This document shows positions 9,768-22,632 of a stretch of 64,000 bases of DNA, one piece after another (the stretch's first letter is position 1; every line of letters starts with the position of its first letter). The notes beneath the pieces were generated by a model. The model did no database searches. It saw only the letters and a program-made list of their open reading frames with translations, and was not told where the DNA came from. A program made the translations under genes and the position numbers. Where the stretch lies: the NCBI GenBank assembly GCA_016630905.1, contig WBMQ01000004.1, positions 1,178,001 to 1,242,000 of the forward strand, read 5' to 3'. This DNA comes from Capillidium heterosporum (taxonomy: Eukaryota > Entomophthoromycota > Entomophthoromycetes > Entomophthorales > Capillidiaceae).

Positions 9768-12700
9768 TTAAAGGTCTGGTAGAGGGTTGGGGTTGGCTAA
9801 GTTAAGTTCGGCTAGCCTGGATCTAAGGTCCCCGATGGTGAGTTGTTGCATTGGAGGTGGGGAGTTAATATCGGCTTCATCCAGCACCTTTTGCCTTTTA
9901 GGTGGGGAACCAGGGCTACCTGTCAGCTTCACCTGATCCTTATTATTCTGTTCGATCTCGGGTGCATTTTCGAGTGCATGCTGAACCTTGGCAAAGAAGT
10001 CTGATCCCTTGGCGAAGATCTCTTGCTCAAGTTGCTCTTGGTAATCCGGATACTGGAGCATGAAGTTCTGAAGGTCAGCAACCATATCATCGGTAATCTC
10101 AGTGCCGACTAGCTTGTCGATTATTCGGTGCATCTGGGTTAGGACCATGTTGTCGTTCTGATTTACCGAAGCTGCCGAAGGGACTGAAATGAGGCCTACG
10201 TGGAGGTTGGGTCTGACCTGAAAACTTTTCGAGAAATTGATTGAGGTAAGGGCTAACCAGATCCTCCGATGTACCTATGCGGATGAGGGTTCGGTAGTTC
10301 AGTACGTTGTCGCCGAGGTGGGCACAGAGTTCGTGGAGTACCGTTTTCAGCGTCGCAAGTAGTACGCCGACAACTGGATCCTTGTTATCGACGCGGCGGC
10401 GCAGGGATTCAGGTGGGTACTTCAAGAAGAATTCGTTCAAGTCAAAGAGAAGCTGAGCAGCGTCTAAATTCCCTTGCAGAGCGGACGGGCCAGCACCTCG
10501 AGTTAACTTCCAGAAACATTTCATAACTAAGCGACAGTATTTGACATGTTCGTCGGCTCTACCGCTGCTGGGATATTTTTCTTGGAGATCAAAGTAGTCT
10601 TGATCGACACAATCCGCCATCAGCATAAACAGGGCTTGGTAGGCGATGTTGGTGCGCGTTGAATCTAGAATTTTGACCATAAGCATATTTAGACTTCGGG
10701 ACAGCTCCTGAGCTTCTTCATATCCTTTAGCCTTTTGATCAAGCAGCTCAATTAAAATCTCCTTCATCGTTTTAGCAAGGGATACTGGTCCAACACTGCC
10801 GGCAAGGACGACTGTCGAAAATATGTTTATATAGGCTAAAACGGTGTTCTTTACGATGCGCCTAAACAAACTTGAAGACCTATCGAAATCACCTCGACTG
10901 AATAGATCAGAGAATACTTTGGATATAAGCAGCAATAAATCGTCCACGTAGGGAACCAGCAGATCAGTTTGTCCGGTCATAAGCTTTTCCAATTCTGCTA
11001 AGCCTTCAAGCATGGAACCAAGATCACCAATACTTAAAAGATCAACAACATTATAGTAACTTTGGACGACGTTCGAGGAACCAGAGTGTTGCCCGCCGTT
11101 AGAGCCAATGTTAGGGAGTGAATTGCGAGCTGTACCTTCTAACCTAACGCCATTAGCGCTGGAATGCTGCAAAGACATACGATTGGTCTCAAAGTTAGAT
11201 TCTCCAAACGCTTCGCGAATACCCCCATCGTTAAAGCGGTTGAATGACAGGGTACTAGATTCTCGGATAGATTGATGTGGAGTCTGCGTGGTAGTCGAGA
11301 AGGTTGCATCAGGCTTACTAAATTTCGTTTCTAGAAGCCGCAGGATGTCATCAGGAACCTGTCGCAGGTAGTTGAAAATCTGAGTGCCAACTAAGGCATA
11401 GGCCTGCGATATCGACTTAATAGCCGACTCACTAACGGTAGAGTCTTCATCACCAATATAGGAGGCTATTATGGACAGTATTTTGGCAGGCGGGCCACCT
11501 ACATTAATGCCATGTCTCTGGATGAATCCGCCTAATTCACCAAGAGTTTCAGAACGTGTTCTCGCTCCCGAAGAATTCAAACCGTTGTCAAGGAGTAAAT
11601 TGAAAACCTTGCTGGCAGGGTAAATGGAGCATACTTGTCTAAGGACGTTCCTAAATCTATTTCGTATGTCGGCATTGCTATGACCAAGGCGGCTAACTAC
11701 AGTAGGAAGCAGAATCAAAGCCTCTACATCACTCATCGACACTGCATCTTGGTCCATCCACTTGATCATTAAATCGAGGAGATCTAGGCATTTCACTATG
11801 ATTGTGGAACCTTCTTCAAAAAACCTAAGCGTGACATACTTGAAGATAAGATCAGAAACGCTGAAGTACCTCTGCCTTAGTTCCTTATGGCCTATTTTGA
11901 TTTCTTCCAGAGCAAAACTGTTTCCTTCAAGGTAATGGGAGAGCTGACCTAAAGCAGAGATATAATCTCTATCCCTGAAAGCATCCAGACTGAACATCAA
12001 TCCGAACATTTCATTGGAAAAGTGAGGGTGTGCGTCATCAGCTAGAGACTGGTTAAGATCAGGAGGTGGTATATCGAATATCCATCTATTCAGTCTCTCC
12101 TTAGCTAGTCGATGGTCCTTAAGAGCGTAATCAGATGTCGATATTGGTGGTTGTGGAGTCATAGGTTCGGATCGAGCGGCCATAGGTTCGGGGACTACTG
12201 CTCTTGGGCTTGCAAATTCTCGAGCCTGGCTGGACTGTCTAGATATAGTGCTTTGCTGTTTAATACTGCTTTCGACAATCGATGGAGATTGAAGCTGGGA
12301 AGATGTCTGTGACTGTATTGGTTTGGGGCTGACATTTTTCTTTTGGACGGACTTGAAACTTTCTATTGCCTGAAGTGCAGTTGTTTGAGATGGCCCCTTT
12401 AAACCGTTGCATTTTTCCTTTGCAGCAGCATATCCAGTACTCTCAACTACAATTCCAAGACAAAGTGAAGCATATTTTCTAACGTCGGAGGTCTTATCAG
12501 AAAGACAAAGCATCAAGGGGGTGAGGAAAGGGTTCAAGTCTGGCAGCTTGGACTTGATCGTGGGGAGCTTTTCACTTAGCCATTTAAGCAGATCTTTGCG
12601 CAGAACAGGCGCTTCCGGGGTAAGACTAGTTGCCATGGGAAGAACCATAAATCCTAAATCTGCAGAGTCGACTATCAAATTAAGTGTATTTATAGCAGCT

Positions 12701-15700
12701 GCTCGATTGAGGGCTTTAGTATCGTTGATACACTTACAGATGGGTCCAATAATAACCTTGCCAACTTTCTCGAAAGGCTTACCAATAGAGGTAGCCAAGG
12801 TTCCACATATTTCCAAAGCTTGGACTCCGAGATTTTTGTTAGCATCGTCTAATCGGGCTTTGAGAGCAGGTAGTAGCTCGCCAATAGTCGGTTTAACTCT
12901 TTTGTTGGAAGTCTCTAATAGTTGAGCGATAAAGTCCAAAGCTTCTTTTCGAATTTTCCAATTGCCATCGCCAAGTTGATCAAGCAGTTTACTGTTGATT
13001 TGGGGGCTGATATCGACTCTGGGGAATAAATCGTCCAACATTTCCTCCTCACTCTTTTTAGCCTTGCCACTACTAGCTTCACCAGAAGTCTTTGCTTGTG
13101 CCTAAATATTAGTAAAATTCTGATTCTGAACTGTACCTCTTGCTGAAACTTGACAGGTTCCTCAGGTTTTCTGTTGGCAACCTTGGCAAATTCTGCATCA
13201 ATAATGGAAAGGAGATTGGGATTCACATCCTGAACAAAAGTTCGGACATCTTATTTTAAGTTGATTAGAATAATAAATATATATATAGTTACCTGGTCCT
13301 ACAAATACCCGTAGTTCAGCTAGAATTTTGACAGAGTTTGAGCGAACTGTTGCATTTGATGAACCAAGTGGCTTCAAGACAAAATCTATAATGGATCGAA
13401 TCTGGAGCCCGGAAATACCAAAGTCTATCAGGCTTTGTTTAACCCACGTGAGTGCATCGCCTTGAATCTTGGGAGATTTGAGCTCGATAATCAAAGGGCA
13501 TACTTGAGCCAGGACAAATCGCAATGAAAATTTGGAAGCATATGCGTCGAGACAATCACCAGCCGGTTTCTTCAATTTTATGTCGCCAAGCTTATCTACC
13601 AAGCTTGGTATACTAAGAACTGCACATCCCTTCGTAAAGTTGGAATATTTTTCGGACATTAATTTGAGTATCGAATACATTTTCGAAATAACCTGAAAGT
13701 TGACTTCCTTCCACCCAGGTTTCTTCCCAAGCTGTCGCACTATCAGTTCAGATTCCAATTCACCATCTTCGGTTGATTCGATCTGAGCTAATAGATTTTC
13801 GATTGCTTCGAGCCTTAACTTCCATGCACTACTTTGCAAACCCTCTAAGATCGAATCAGAGATAACCCCGCTTATTTTATCGTCTATATCATCGGAATTG
13901 AACTTATACTTGACAACATCATCACCACCTACTGCTTTTCACGGGTGCGGATTTCTTAGGAGCTGCTCCTGCCGGTGCTGCTGGCTTTTTGGCGACTGGC
14001 TTTACTGCTTTAGGTGGAGGGGCTGCTTTAGCAGGAGGAGCTTTGGACGGTGGATCTTCGGAAACTTTTGCTTTAAGAGGTGGCTTCTTGGCGGAAGACA
14101 AAGCAGGTTTCTTAGGAGCTGCTTTTGGTGGTGCGGCTTTCTTAGGTGGCGGAGCAGCTTGAACTTGTACCTCAGCTTTGGCGAAATAATCCTTTGCCTT
14201 GGCTAGCTTTATACTATCGAGACCTTCAATAAACGGAGTAACTATTGCTTCACTGGTTGCCTTCATCAGCGTTCCAATTGCTTCGGCTGCAGCTTCACGG
14301 ACAGCAGTGTCACCATCCCCAAAGGATACTAAAAGGGCTTCACATAGCTTACGTACTTCTCCTTTGGTTGGGGCAGATTTGATCGTTTTCAATATACGTA
14401 TTAGAAACCTAATAGATTCAGCCTTGACTTGTGGGTTCTTGTGTGACAACATCGCTAAAATATCCTCTAGCACATCGCTAAAGGTTACAGAATTAAACAC
14501 AGCATCCAGGCAAGATCGCAACGCATCAACAAAGGTTTGCTTTTTCTCTTTGAGTTTTTCCAAAAGCAGGGGAAGGACGGTGGGTTTAAAAGCAGCAAAA
14601 CTGGTACGCAAACCATTTGCGATGTGCTCGATACAGTTAATTGCGGTCATCCCAACGACTACGTTTGTATCATTGATATGTCCGCTCAAAGCACCAATTA
14701 ATTCTCCGTATGGGCTACTACTAGAAAGTTTCATGACGTTGACAATAGGCTTCAATATATCTAGGATTTCCTTTCTTTCTTTCCATTTTTTCGATTCCTA
14801 TTGATGTTAAAAATGAATGTATTGTACAATTTACCAATTCAGTATAAAAGTTGGAAGGTATTTTCGAAGTAATGTCAACCGGGTCGGCAAATTCATATGG
14901 ATCGACTTCCACAGGGGGTTCAGTTAACTCGTTGTTCTCTTCTCCTCCTTTTAAAATATTAACGATTATTCAAATAAAATACTTACCATCTTCTTCAATA
15001 TCCATAGGTTCGGGCTCTTCAACGGCTTGTTGGGAACGTAAAAGCCTTGGTGGCTTAGGCTTTCCAGGAGGTAGGGCTTCAAACTTTTCGTTTAACTCTT
15101 TAATCTAGTATAATGATTAGTGGCCATTTGAGCTATATACAAATATAGTAAGGCATACCTGTACGGGTTTAAGATCCGTTAAATAACTATCAATAGCCTT
15201 TCCAATCCATGGATAGATAGCTACAGCAAGAGCATTCGCCTTAAAACAAGTTAGAATTTAAATTTATTTAAAATTACCTCAGCCCTAACATTCTTATCAC
15301 TATGCCCAAACATGAACGAAAGTTTCTTCAATAGTGCTTTAATATTTACAGATTTTGCGCCAAATTGCTCGACTATCTCTTTAAGTACAGATACACATCC
15401 AGTGACTACCTTTGGCTGCTTACTTCCTAATTCAGCAACTATAAGGTCCTAATTTTATCAACAGTGTTAGTAAAATAATGAGGTTTTACTTACGATAACG
15501 GGCTCTCCAACGTCAATTTCAATCAACATTAGCAACAACTCAATTGATTTCGTTTTAGTTCCAGATCGAGTAGCGCCAAGTCCTTTTTGTACAACAGTCG
15601 GAACTAATTCATCTCGTTGCCTTGATAAAAATAAATATACATAACATTACTGTACTAGTATATACCTTTCTGCATCTGGTGCATATGTTATATAAGATAG

Positions 15701-15987
15701 AGCGCATGTGATTCCAGCTTCAAATGCGACTAAATTAGCATCCTTTATCATTTTTGGGATATAAGTTGACCAGCGTCTGAATTCTCCTGACTGCGTATCT
15801 GGATCCAATTTAGCGAATTCCTTTGCTAATTCTTCAAAGCCTGCTACTCTCGCCTTCCATAGCTAAACATGAAATAGACAAGTTATGTTAATATCAATAA
15901 AGAAAATGATGATTTAAATGTTACTTTATGATTTATTTTATCTTCGATTGATAGTTTTGAAAAATCTTCTTCAGCGCTGTCAGCCAT
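9768..15987 (-). CDS. XMAP215/ch-TOG microtubule polymerase with five TOG domains
   Basis: A multi-exon gene starting at the ATG at 15987 (MADSAEEDFSKLSIEDKI); exon 1 ends before a 62-nt intron (15924-15863). TOG1 follows with the family signature WKARVAGFEEL. TOG2 is near 14900-14200, then a Pro/Ala/Lys-rich basic linker (PPKKAAPPKAAPKKP type), TOG3 (13860-13300, SSAWKLRLEAIENLLAQI), TOG4 (13050-12400, DGNWKIRKEALDFIAQLL) and TOG5 (about 12110-11310). A C-terminal helical domain (VVDLLSIGDLGSML ... LIELLDQKAKGYEEAQEL) resembles that of ch-TOG. A 35-nt intron (13136-13102) is among the shortest. A one-base frame change near 13927 lies in the linker between TOG2 and TOG3. The last exon is best joined by a 58-nt intron at 10166-10109. 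The protein adds tubulin at microtubule plus ends and is needed for the spindle. Stu2 and Alp14 have only two TOGs. Confidence 0.88.
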
Positions 15988-16570
15988 TAAATATCTGTTT
16001 GTTCAACTAAAGATTAGCAGTACTCAGGTATCTATTCAGTATGAATATAAATTTTAAATTCCTTTATAGAACCGTGCTCTCAATAAGTATTTCAAGTATA
16101 AAGAGTAGTTTCTTTTTGGATCTTTTGGCAAAATCAATCTTGCCCCAAAATTTAAAATTAGCTTGGTGATTATGAAAGATAAATATTTTACACCCTATCA
16201 AGCACTAAAAGCCTAAGCAAGCTGATCTCAAAGCAATAGAAGCATCTATGTCAAGAGTTTATTGGTCAAAATCAAGTATACTGTTCTAGCATCCATATTG
16301 CACACAAATAGGTGATGGATCAAGTGTAATAACCAGTATAGAGGTGCTTGATTGGACGATTAGTGATTTTAGCTACTAAACCAAAGAACATAATTGGCCA
16401 ATAAGTGATAAATGTCAGATTGATTGGATGGAAATTGAACAAACCTATAATGAGATATCAAAAAAGCTTACTTGACAAAAATTCGATTATGAAAAGATAA
16501 CTGTATAATGTTCTGAAATCCACTTTCGTCTTTGTCGCTTTAATTTCTATCTCCAACTCTATTCAGCTTT
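15988..16570. promoter_or_regulatory. divergent promoter region, XMAP215 / Sen1
   Basis: 583 bases between the two divergent start codons. AT-rich, with no open frame of note. It must serve both genes' 5' ends, but I identify no specific factor site. Confidence 0.45.
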
Positions 16571-19500
16571 ATGAAGACCCCCCACCAGTACCATGCGACC
16601 ACTTCCAGTTCTGATTTAAAATCCTACAGTTCCACAGACAATCTCTCTAAGATAGTTGCTGAAGACACGAAGCAGATTAAAGTCGAATCTAAAAGGCAAA
16701 ATCACTTAATTACCGACTTTTTTAAACCCAGGCAGAGCACGGTCCATACTCAAAGCACTAGTAATGAGAAGTTGCAATTACAACCTGATCTCACCATTAA
16801 AGCTCAGTTTACAAGGAATTCATTACCGGAACCAACTACATCGACTTATGATGAGGTTGCAACGCATGAAGCTAGTCACTTTATTGCTAATTCAAACTTC
16901 AACTCTGGTTCTTATGAAGATGGTTTTGATAAAGTTAATGGAAATGAAAATGTAAACGGTAATGTTCCTTCAGATTTACAACCTAGTCTTTTTTCAACTC
17001 TTTTAGATATACCATTTTCAGATTTTTATTACCAAAAGGATGGGTTAAATATTAAGGAAAATGAATACAACACAAGTTTAGACAGGCAAGGATTAGCCCA
17101 ACCAAATGGTTTGAGCAACGATCGAAAATTGAGAAATTTTGATATCAACAATAAATCAAATCCTGAAAGTAATAGTACACACTATCGACAACATTCGATC
17201 AGAGAGATAAAGCATGAAAGGTCAGATTACCTCTATAAAGTAAACCACCTAGATGACCCAACCCAAAATATTGAACAAAGAAGTTTTAACTTGAACACCA
17301 ATAAATCAACAATCAGCTCTAGTTACCTTGGATCTCAGCATCGAAATACATTGCCCCAAGTACCTATCACCAGATCTATTATAAGCACTCCAGATCCAAA
17401 TATCTTTAGCCAAGAAACAGGTAGAAGGCCAGATCGACGATTGGAAGTTCCCGCAGACGACAGTATTTATAGGAACAGCGACTATGATATTCAGAATAAT
17501 CAAACACGAAACCCCTTTCAAAATTATACTTATCGCACTTTATCCGATAAAGTACCTGCACACCAACAAATCCAACACACCGGGGAAAACGTTTGCAGTT
17601 TGAGTACGAAGATAAGTCGAGGTTTTCAGGTCAATCAAAATACGACAATAAAAGGTATAGATTCGAATTTAGAAGTAAATAGTGATTCAATTCCTTTCAA
17701 AGCGGCTGCATATAACCAGGCTTCAAATGTCAATTCGAGTACTTTAGATTTAAAGGGTGGACGAGATGGTCACAGCATGAATACTGTAACTTATGGAGGT
17801 AAACTTGAGCATATTTCACATAGTAATTAGCCCTTAGAACTTAGGAAAGAAGCTTTTCTCTCTAATGTAGAGCCACAGAGACCTACACGAATTTTCAGTG
17901 CAAATAAAGCAGATTCTGATAATAGAATGGATTCTCCGAGTAACCAAGTAAAGGTCCAAGGCCAATCAGACAATGGAAACCAGAATCGAAAGATACCGTG
18001 TAAACCTAGTCAACAAAATACCAGCAACGATATACTTTTACATACCTCAGCTCAAAACCAACAGCCTACTTTGCGAGGACAGCATAGGAAGACTTTAGAA
18101 GTAGCCAATACTCCAGTTGTAATCAATCTAATATCTCCTGAACCCAATACGATGAACGCTCTAAATAGATTGATATTTGAAGTGCCGATACAAGGATCCC
18201 AAAATAGCAACACGCTACAATCAAGCTTAGCTAAAAAAAGCTCCTTAGATGCTCAAAATGAGCAACCTATTTTACAAGGACAACATAATGCGAGTTTAGA
18301 AGTGGCAAATTCTCCTATTGTAATCGACCTAGAATCTTCCGGAAATAATAAGGTAAGCATTGTAAACAATCCCAATTTTAATGTGCCAATGTAGCGATTC
18401 CCAGGAAATAGCACGTCAGAGGTAGACTTAACCGATTTAAATACTCTCAATACCCAAAAAAAACTATCTATTTCACCTGGGCAGCGTATGGGAAGTTTAG
18501 ATTTACCTAACCCTCCAGTTATAATCAACCTAGAATCTCTTGAAAATGATGAGATAAATGCCATAAACAAATCCAATGTCGAAATATCAGCACAAAGCTC
18601 TCAAAAGATGAAGAAAAGAAAGGATAAAACAAAGAACTCTGGACTGACACTAGCTCAAGTAGTCAGTGGCGACCCTCGTATTGCTCGAACCATGCCCATT
18701 TTGGGTAAAAACCGGACTAAAGCAATGGAGTTGATGAAGAAACTGGAAGCTAACAAAGTCTCGTTGAAGCGTGGCAAAAGTTTTGATCAAAGCAGCAGCT
18801 CAAGCTCTTCCAGCGCTGAAGAAGAGGAGGAAAGTGGACTTTTAAAACTACTTCAAATCCAACCAGAATGCATCAAATGACAACCAAGGTAATCTATACA
18901 ACAGTTTTCTTACTTAAATATTGCTAAGCTCAACCTAAAGTGTCACCTAACGTTCAATCTAACTCTCATCTACAGAAAATAAAGAGTAATATTTCAAATT
19001 ATATTTAACTCACCCAATATTAAGAACCAATCCAGCCTTCATCGAGCACTCCTCTTATTGTAAGTTCTGGTGAGAATCTTTTTAAAAAGAGCAAACGTGT
19101 TGAGATGAAAAACCCTCTCAAGAATGTATCGACTGTCCACCCACCTGTAAAGAAAGGCAAAATCATTCAGGCGCCAACTGCTACGAATAACGAGGCAGAA
19201 GATAAGACTTTGTACAAATTTGACCTAGGTTTACTGGACTATGATATGCGCCAGATGGACGGAGTGGTCAGAGCATTCAATAAAGATGAGCCACGGCATT
19301 CGACTGACTTTACCCTTCCTGAGCATTTTGACTCGACTTTGGAGTATCAGACTAAGATGCAGATTGGGATATGGTTCGAGGTATTTGCATCTATAGAGAG
19401 CCAGACGAATAGCCTGTTGCATCAAAAATCCATCAAGCCTGTAGAATGCAAAATAAGGCAGGTCGAAGTGGTGAGTGATTTCCTCATGATTAGGTTGGCA

Positions 19501-21729
19501 TTTGACAAGATCAATTCCCCGCCTATAAATACTGCTAAGTCCAGAGGCCGCCTTGAAAACCCCTTGAATTTGGCTGTTAAAGAGGATTTGTTGGTGATAA
19601 CCTTAGACTCAAGTGATTTTGATAAACTTAACAACACACCCGGTTTATCCCTCCCCACCAGGTTTCTTTTTAAAATCAAGAACAAGGCCGAAGTTAATGG
19701 TAATTCCACTGAGCTTAAGGGGATCACTTGTTTCAACAAGTGGAACTCTACGATGGCTCGGTTACTTCCTAAAGTTTCCAGTGTCAAGGTCCACCGTATC
19801 GGCAGGTACTTTTAGCTATTTTGAATCTTGTATAAATTTTGCTTTTTAGTTTAGCGACATTCTATCGGAGCTTTTTAGCGGTATGTAACCTCGATGCTAT
19901 AAATTTAAGAGACGATATCCTACGAAGCTGTTACCAGAACCCCGTCGAGGATTGGAAGCTACACATGCAGGCGGTACACAACACTCAGAATGAGTATGGG
20001 CTCAATTTCAACCAGGCTGAGGCCGTCAACAGTAGTATAAATCTTGATTACGGTATCCTGCCTATCGTCGGTCCTCCTGGTACGGGAAAAACTAGGACCT
20101 GTATCAGCCATTATTGACAAAATCCTCCAAACTCAGTCCACATCCATTGATACTGTCTCCACTACCAAGATTTTGGTGTGTACGCCATCTAACACAGCAG
20201 TTGACGAGATTGTAGACAGGGTTGGTAGGGGTATTGACACTAGCAGAGGAAAGAGTTACCCAAGAATTGTGCGTATCGGTCCTCTCAATGCCTGCCATCC
20301 CAAGGTACGCAGATTTGATGTGGATTACTTGGTAGATTTAGAATTACAGGCTCAAACGGAGTTCGATATGAACAGTGAATTTGAGCCGGCTGATGTGTTT
20401 TTTGCCCGTATTGATAATATCAAGGCTAAAATCAAACAGATTCGTGACCAACTAGACCAGATGCCATCTGATTCACAAGCTGCTAAACATCTGCGGAATC
20501 AATTATTTGAGTTGAGCCAGACTATCGATAGTGAGTTTCAACGGAGGCAAATTGTGATGGATAAGTTGGATAAGGTACGCTTTGCAATTAAGCGACGGAT
20601 CTTCACTGATTGCCAAGTCATCGCTACTACATTAGGCTCAGCTGGGAATGACTACATTGCTCGATTGGGCATAAACTTTCACACCGTCGTCATCGATGAA
20701 GCAGGACAGGCTTTGGAGGTAGACTGTATAATTCCATTGCAGTACAACGCCAAGAAGGTAATCTTGGTAGGAGGTAATCTATTGAACCACTATGATCCTA
20801 GCATTTAACTTTTATTAGATCCCAATCAACTTCCACCCACCTTACTGGCACCCAACTCTCAAAAGATAGGGTTCGACTCGTTGCTGACTCGACTCCTTAA
20901 ATCAGATGCCAAGCACTACCATCTGTTGAAGTAAGTATTTAAAATTGTCTTTAGGCTTATATCTTCTATAGTACACAGTACCGTATGCATCCAATTATCT
21001 CCAAATTTCCCAACATCATGTTCTACAACAGTCGGTTGGAAAATGCACCCGATATGGCCAATCTGAGGCAAGCGGTCTGGCACGAAAACTCTCATTTTCA
21101 ACCCTATCTTTTCTACGATGTTTCTGGAGGTGAAGTATGTGATTCCAACAAATCCTATCTCAATAGACAGGAGGCTGATGCCATACTTAACTTCGTCTTA
21201 AAGCTGTTAAGCACATTCCCTGACGTTGACTTTAGCAATAGGATTGCAATTATCTCACCTTACACCGCTCAGTTGTACACCCTCAAGCAGAAATTCAAGT
21301 CCAGTGCACCCCATATCGGGTTCCCTAGGCATCGAGTTTAGCACCATCGTAACATTTTGATATATCTGCTTTACTAAACAACTATCGGCAGGATGGGTAC
21401 CAGGGGCAAGAGACGGATATTGTCATCATATCGTGCGTTAGGGCATGTAAGACCTCCCATTATATTTTATAACTAATGATTTATTCTATTCAGCGAGAGA
21501 TAGACATATTGGGTTCGTCGCTGATACCCGACGCATGAATGTGGCGCTTACTCGAGCCCGAAGATCGGTATTTGTATTTGGAAACAAAGCTACGTTGTGT
21601 CGTGACAGCCACTGGAAACGATTCGTCAACCTTACCATTGATGCCAAGTTACTCTGCCAGGTACGTTACCGATCTATATGTTTTGCTAACATACATTTGT
21701 AGTATCAAGCCGAAGACTTCAAAGTTTAA
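16571..21729 (+). CDS. SEN1: Sen1/senataxin-type superfamily 1B RNA-DNA helicase
   Basis: A long, disordered, Ser/Asn/Gln-rich N-terminal part (16571-18880) precedes the helicase (from 19105). Helicase motifs are intact and in order: [10 protein letters not shown] (about 20070), VIDEAGQALEVD, GDPNQLPPTLLAP (across an intron near 20773-20820), TQYRMHPIISKFP (across an intron at about 20931), DGYQGQETDIVIISCVRA and DTRRMNVALTRARRSVFVFG. The last intron is 21661-21702. Sen1 unwinds RNA-DNA hybrids and terminates Pol II transcripts in the nucleus. Two in-frame TAGs are removed if short in-frame introns are spliced (17799-17837, 39 nt; 18353-18394, 42 nt). One-base frame changes lie near 18848, 20095 and 21325, the last in a CCC run; the protein reads perfectly on both sides, so I treat them as sequence errors. 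The N-terminus has a PIP-box-like LITDFF at residues 46-51 and three SIM-like motifs. The protein ends soon after the helicase. Confidence 0.85.
16697..16723 (+). other. PIP-box-like motif in the Sen1 N-terminus
   Basis: Residues 43-51 of the Sen1-like protein read QNHLITDFF, followed by KPRQ. This is close to the PCNA-interacting consensus QxxIxxFF with the high-affinity TD pair, but the first position in the best alignment is Asn, with Gln one residue earlier. It is a short linear motif in a disordered region, so it is only a candidate. Confidence 0.4.
18047..18649 (+). repeat. three tandem coding repeats with exact 201-bp period, each carrying a SIM-like motif
   Basis: Three diverged units repeat with an exact 201-base (67-codon) step: the conserved proline codon before the hydrophobic core sits at 18113, 18314 and 18515. 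The cores are TPVVINLISPE, SPIVIDLESSG and PPVIINLESLEND: hydrophobic-hydrophobic-hydrophobic-x-hydrophobic followed by acidic and serine residues, as in SUMO-interaction motifs. Upstream of each is a QGQH or PGQR plus LEV/LDL stretch, and downstream an N-rich segment with EVPIQ-like residues. The DNA has diverged, so the duplication is not recent. Confidence 0.75.
18353..18394 (+). other. possible exitron (42-nt in-frame intron inside repeat unit 2)
   Basis: The segment starts AAG|GTAAGC and ends with ATGTAG. Removing it keeps the frame and removes the only stop in this part of the gene. The same position in units 1 and 3 is ordinary coding sequence; the TAG aligns with a CAA codon of unit 1. 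It is therefore either coding repeat turned into an intron or a nonsense mutation. Confidence 0.45.
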
Positions 21730-22632
21730 ATGCCTACTGTGTTTGTTCTTGTAGTTTTATGTACTAGTTTACTTTCCTTTTGTATTTTTATCGCAATAAA
21801 ACTACTGTTAGAAATATATGCAATGTATTTATGATTTTCATTGACTATAAGGTACGGTACTATATTCCTTTTGTTCAATATATGGGCTTGTTTATTACGT
21901 AACGATATATATTTGAATGGTATTCTCAAGGATGGAATCTATGCTATTTATATTGTAAACACGTTTCTATCGAGAACTTGGCATAATATATTGACTTCTT
22001 CAAGGCTCTTGAAACATCGATAAATCCCACAGGAAATCTGTTGGCTATACTTGATGTATAGTTGATATTTAAAAAGTGCCAAGATGATTTCGAAAGAAAT
22101 AGTGATCATTTGTAAACTATATACTAATATCCTTAATGTTAGTCGAGAAATATGTAGTGATCAACAAAGTTGGACTGGATTAACTACAAACTATTCCGAG
22201 ATATAGGTGGAGCTTTGTCACAGATGAAATCGCTATATTTGTACTTTAGTGTTGCTATCTACCAAATGAAAGGGTCCTAAATATCAAATACTTGAGCTAC
22301 TCTAGGCTTATTTTTATATATACTGACGTCTATTCAAATAACTGTTGGTTAAATATTGATTATTTGTTGGTTTAGTGTACTTATGTATTGCCTGGCAGTC
22401 GATAACTCCAAGTAAATATTAAAAGATAACTAGAATGAAAGATATTTTACCTATATGAACACAACAAAACATATTTTATTATACGAACTTCCAATGTATA
22501 AGAATATATTGATTAGAAATATAACATTACCATAAACTACAAGCTATAAATCATCACCTAGGGCCAAAGTGACCAAAACGAATCCCAAAAGATATTTACT
22601 ATGGCACTAGGTTTGTTCTTAGGGGGTAGGAT
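21730..22632. other. convergent 3' intergenic region
   Basis: About 900 bases of AT-rich sequence between the 3' ends of Sen1 and the MFS transporter. Open frames of about 60 codons occur on both strands and look like chance. No element was recognised. Confidence 0.45.

Noticed and set aside
12407-12925. A 172-codon plus-strand frame inside the XMAP215 gene
   Set aside because: It is a shadow of the TOG4 coding exon on the other strand; its composition and the lack of any motif argue against a gene.
16571-21729. Calling Sen1 a pseudogene because of two TAGs and several frame changes
   Set aside because: All helicase motifs are intact, both TAGs fall inside plausible short introns, and the one-base shifts match those seen in other essential genes here, so sequence error is more likely.
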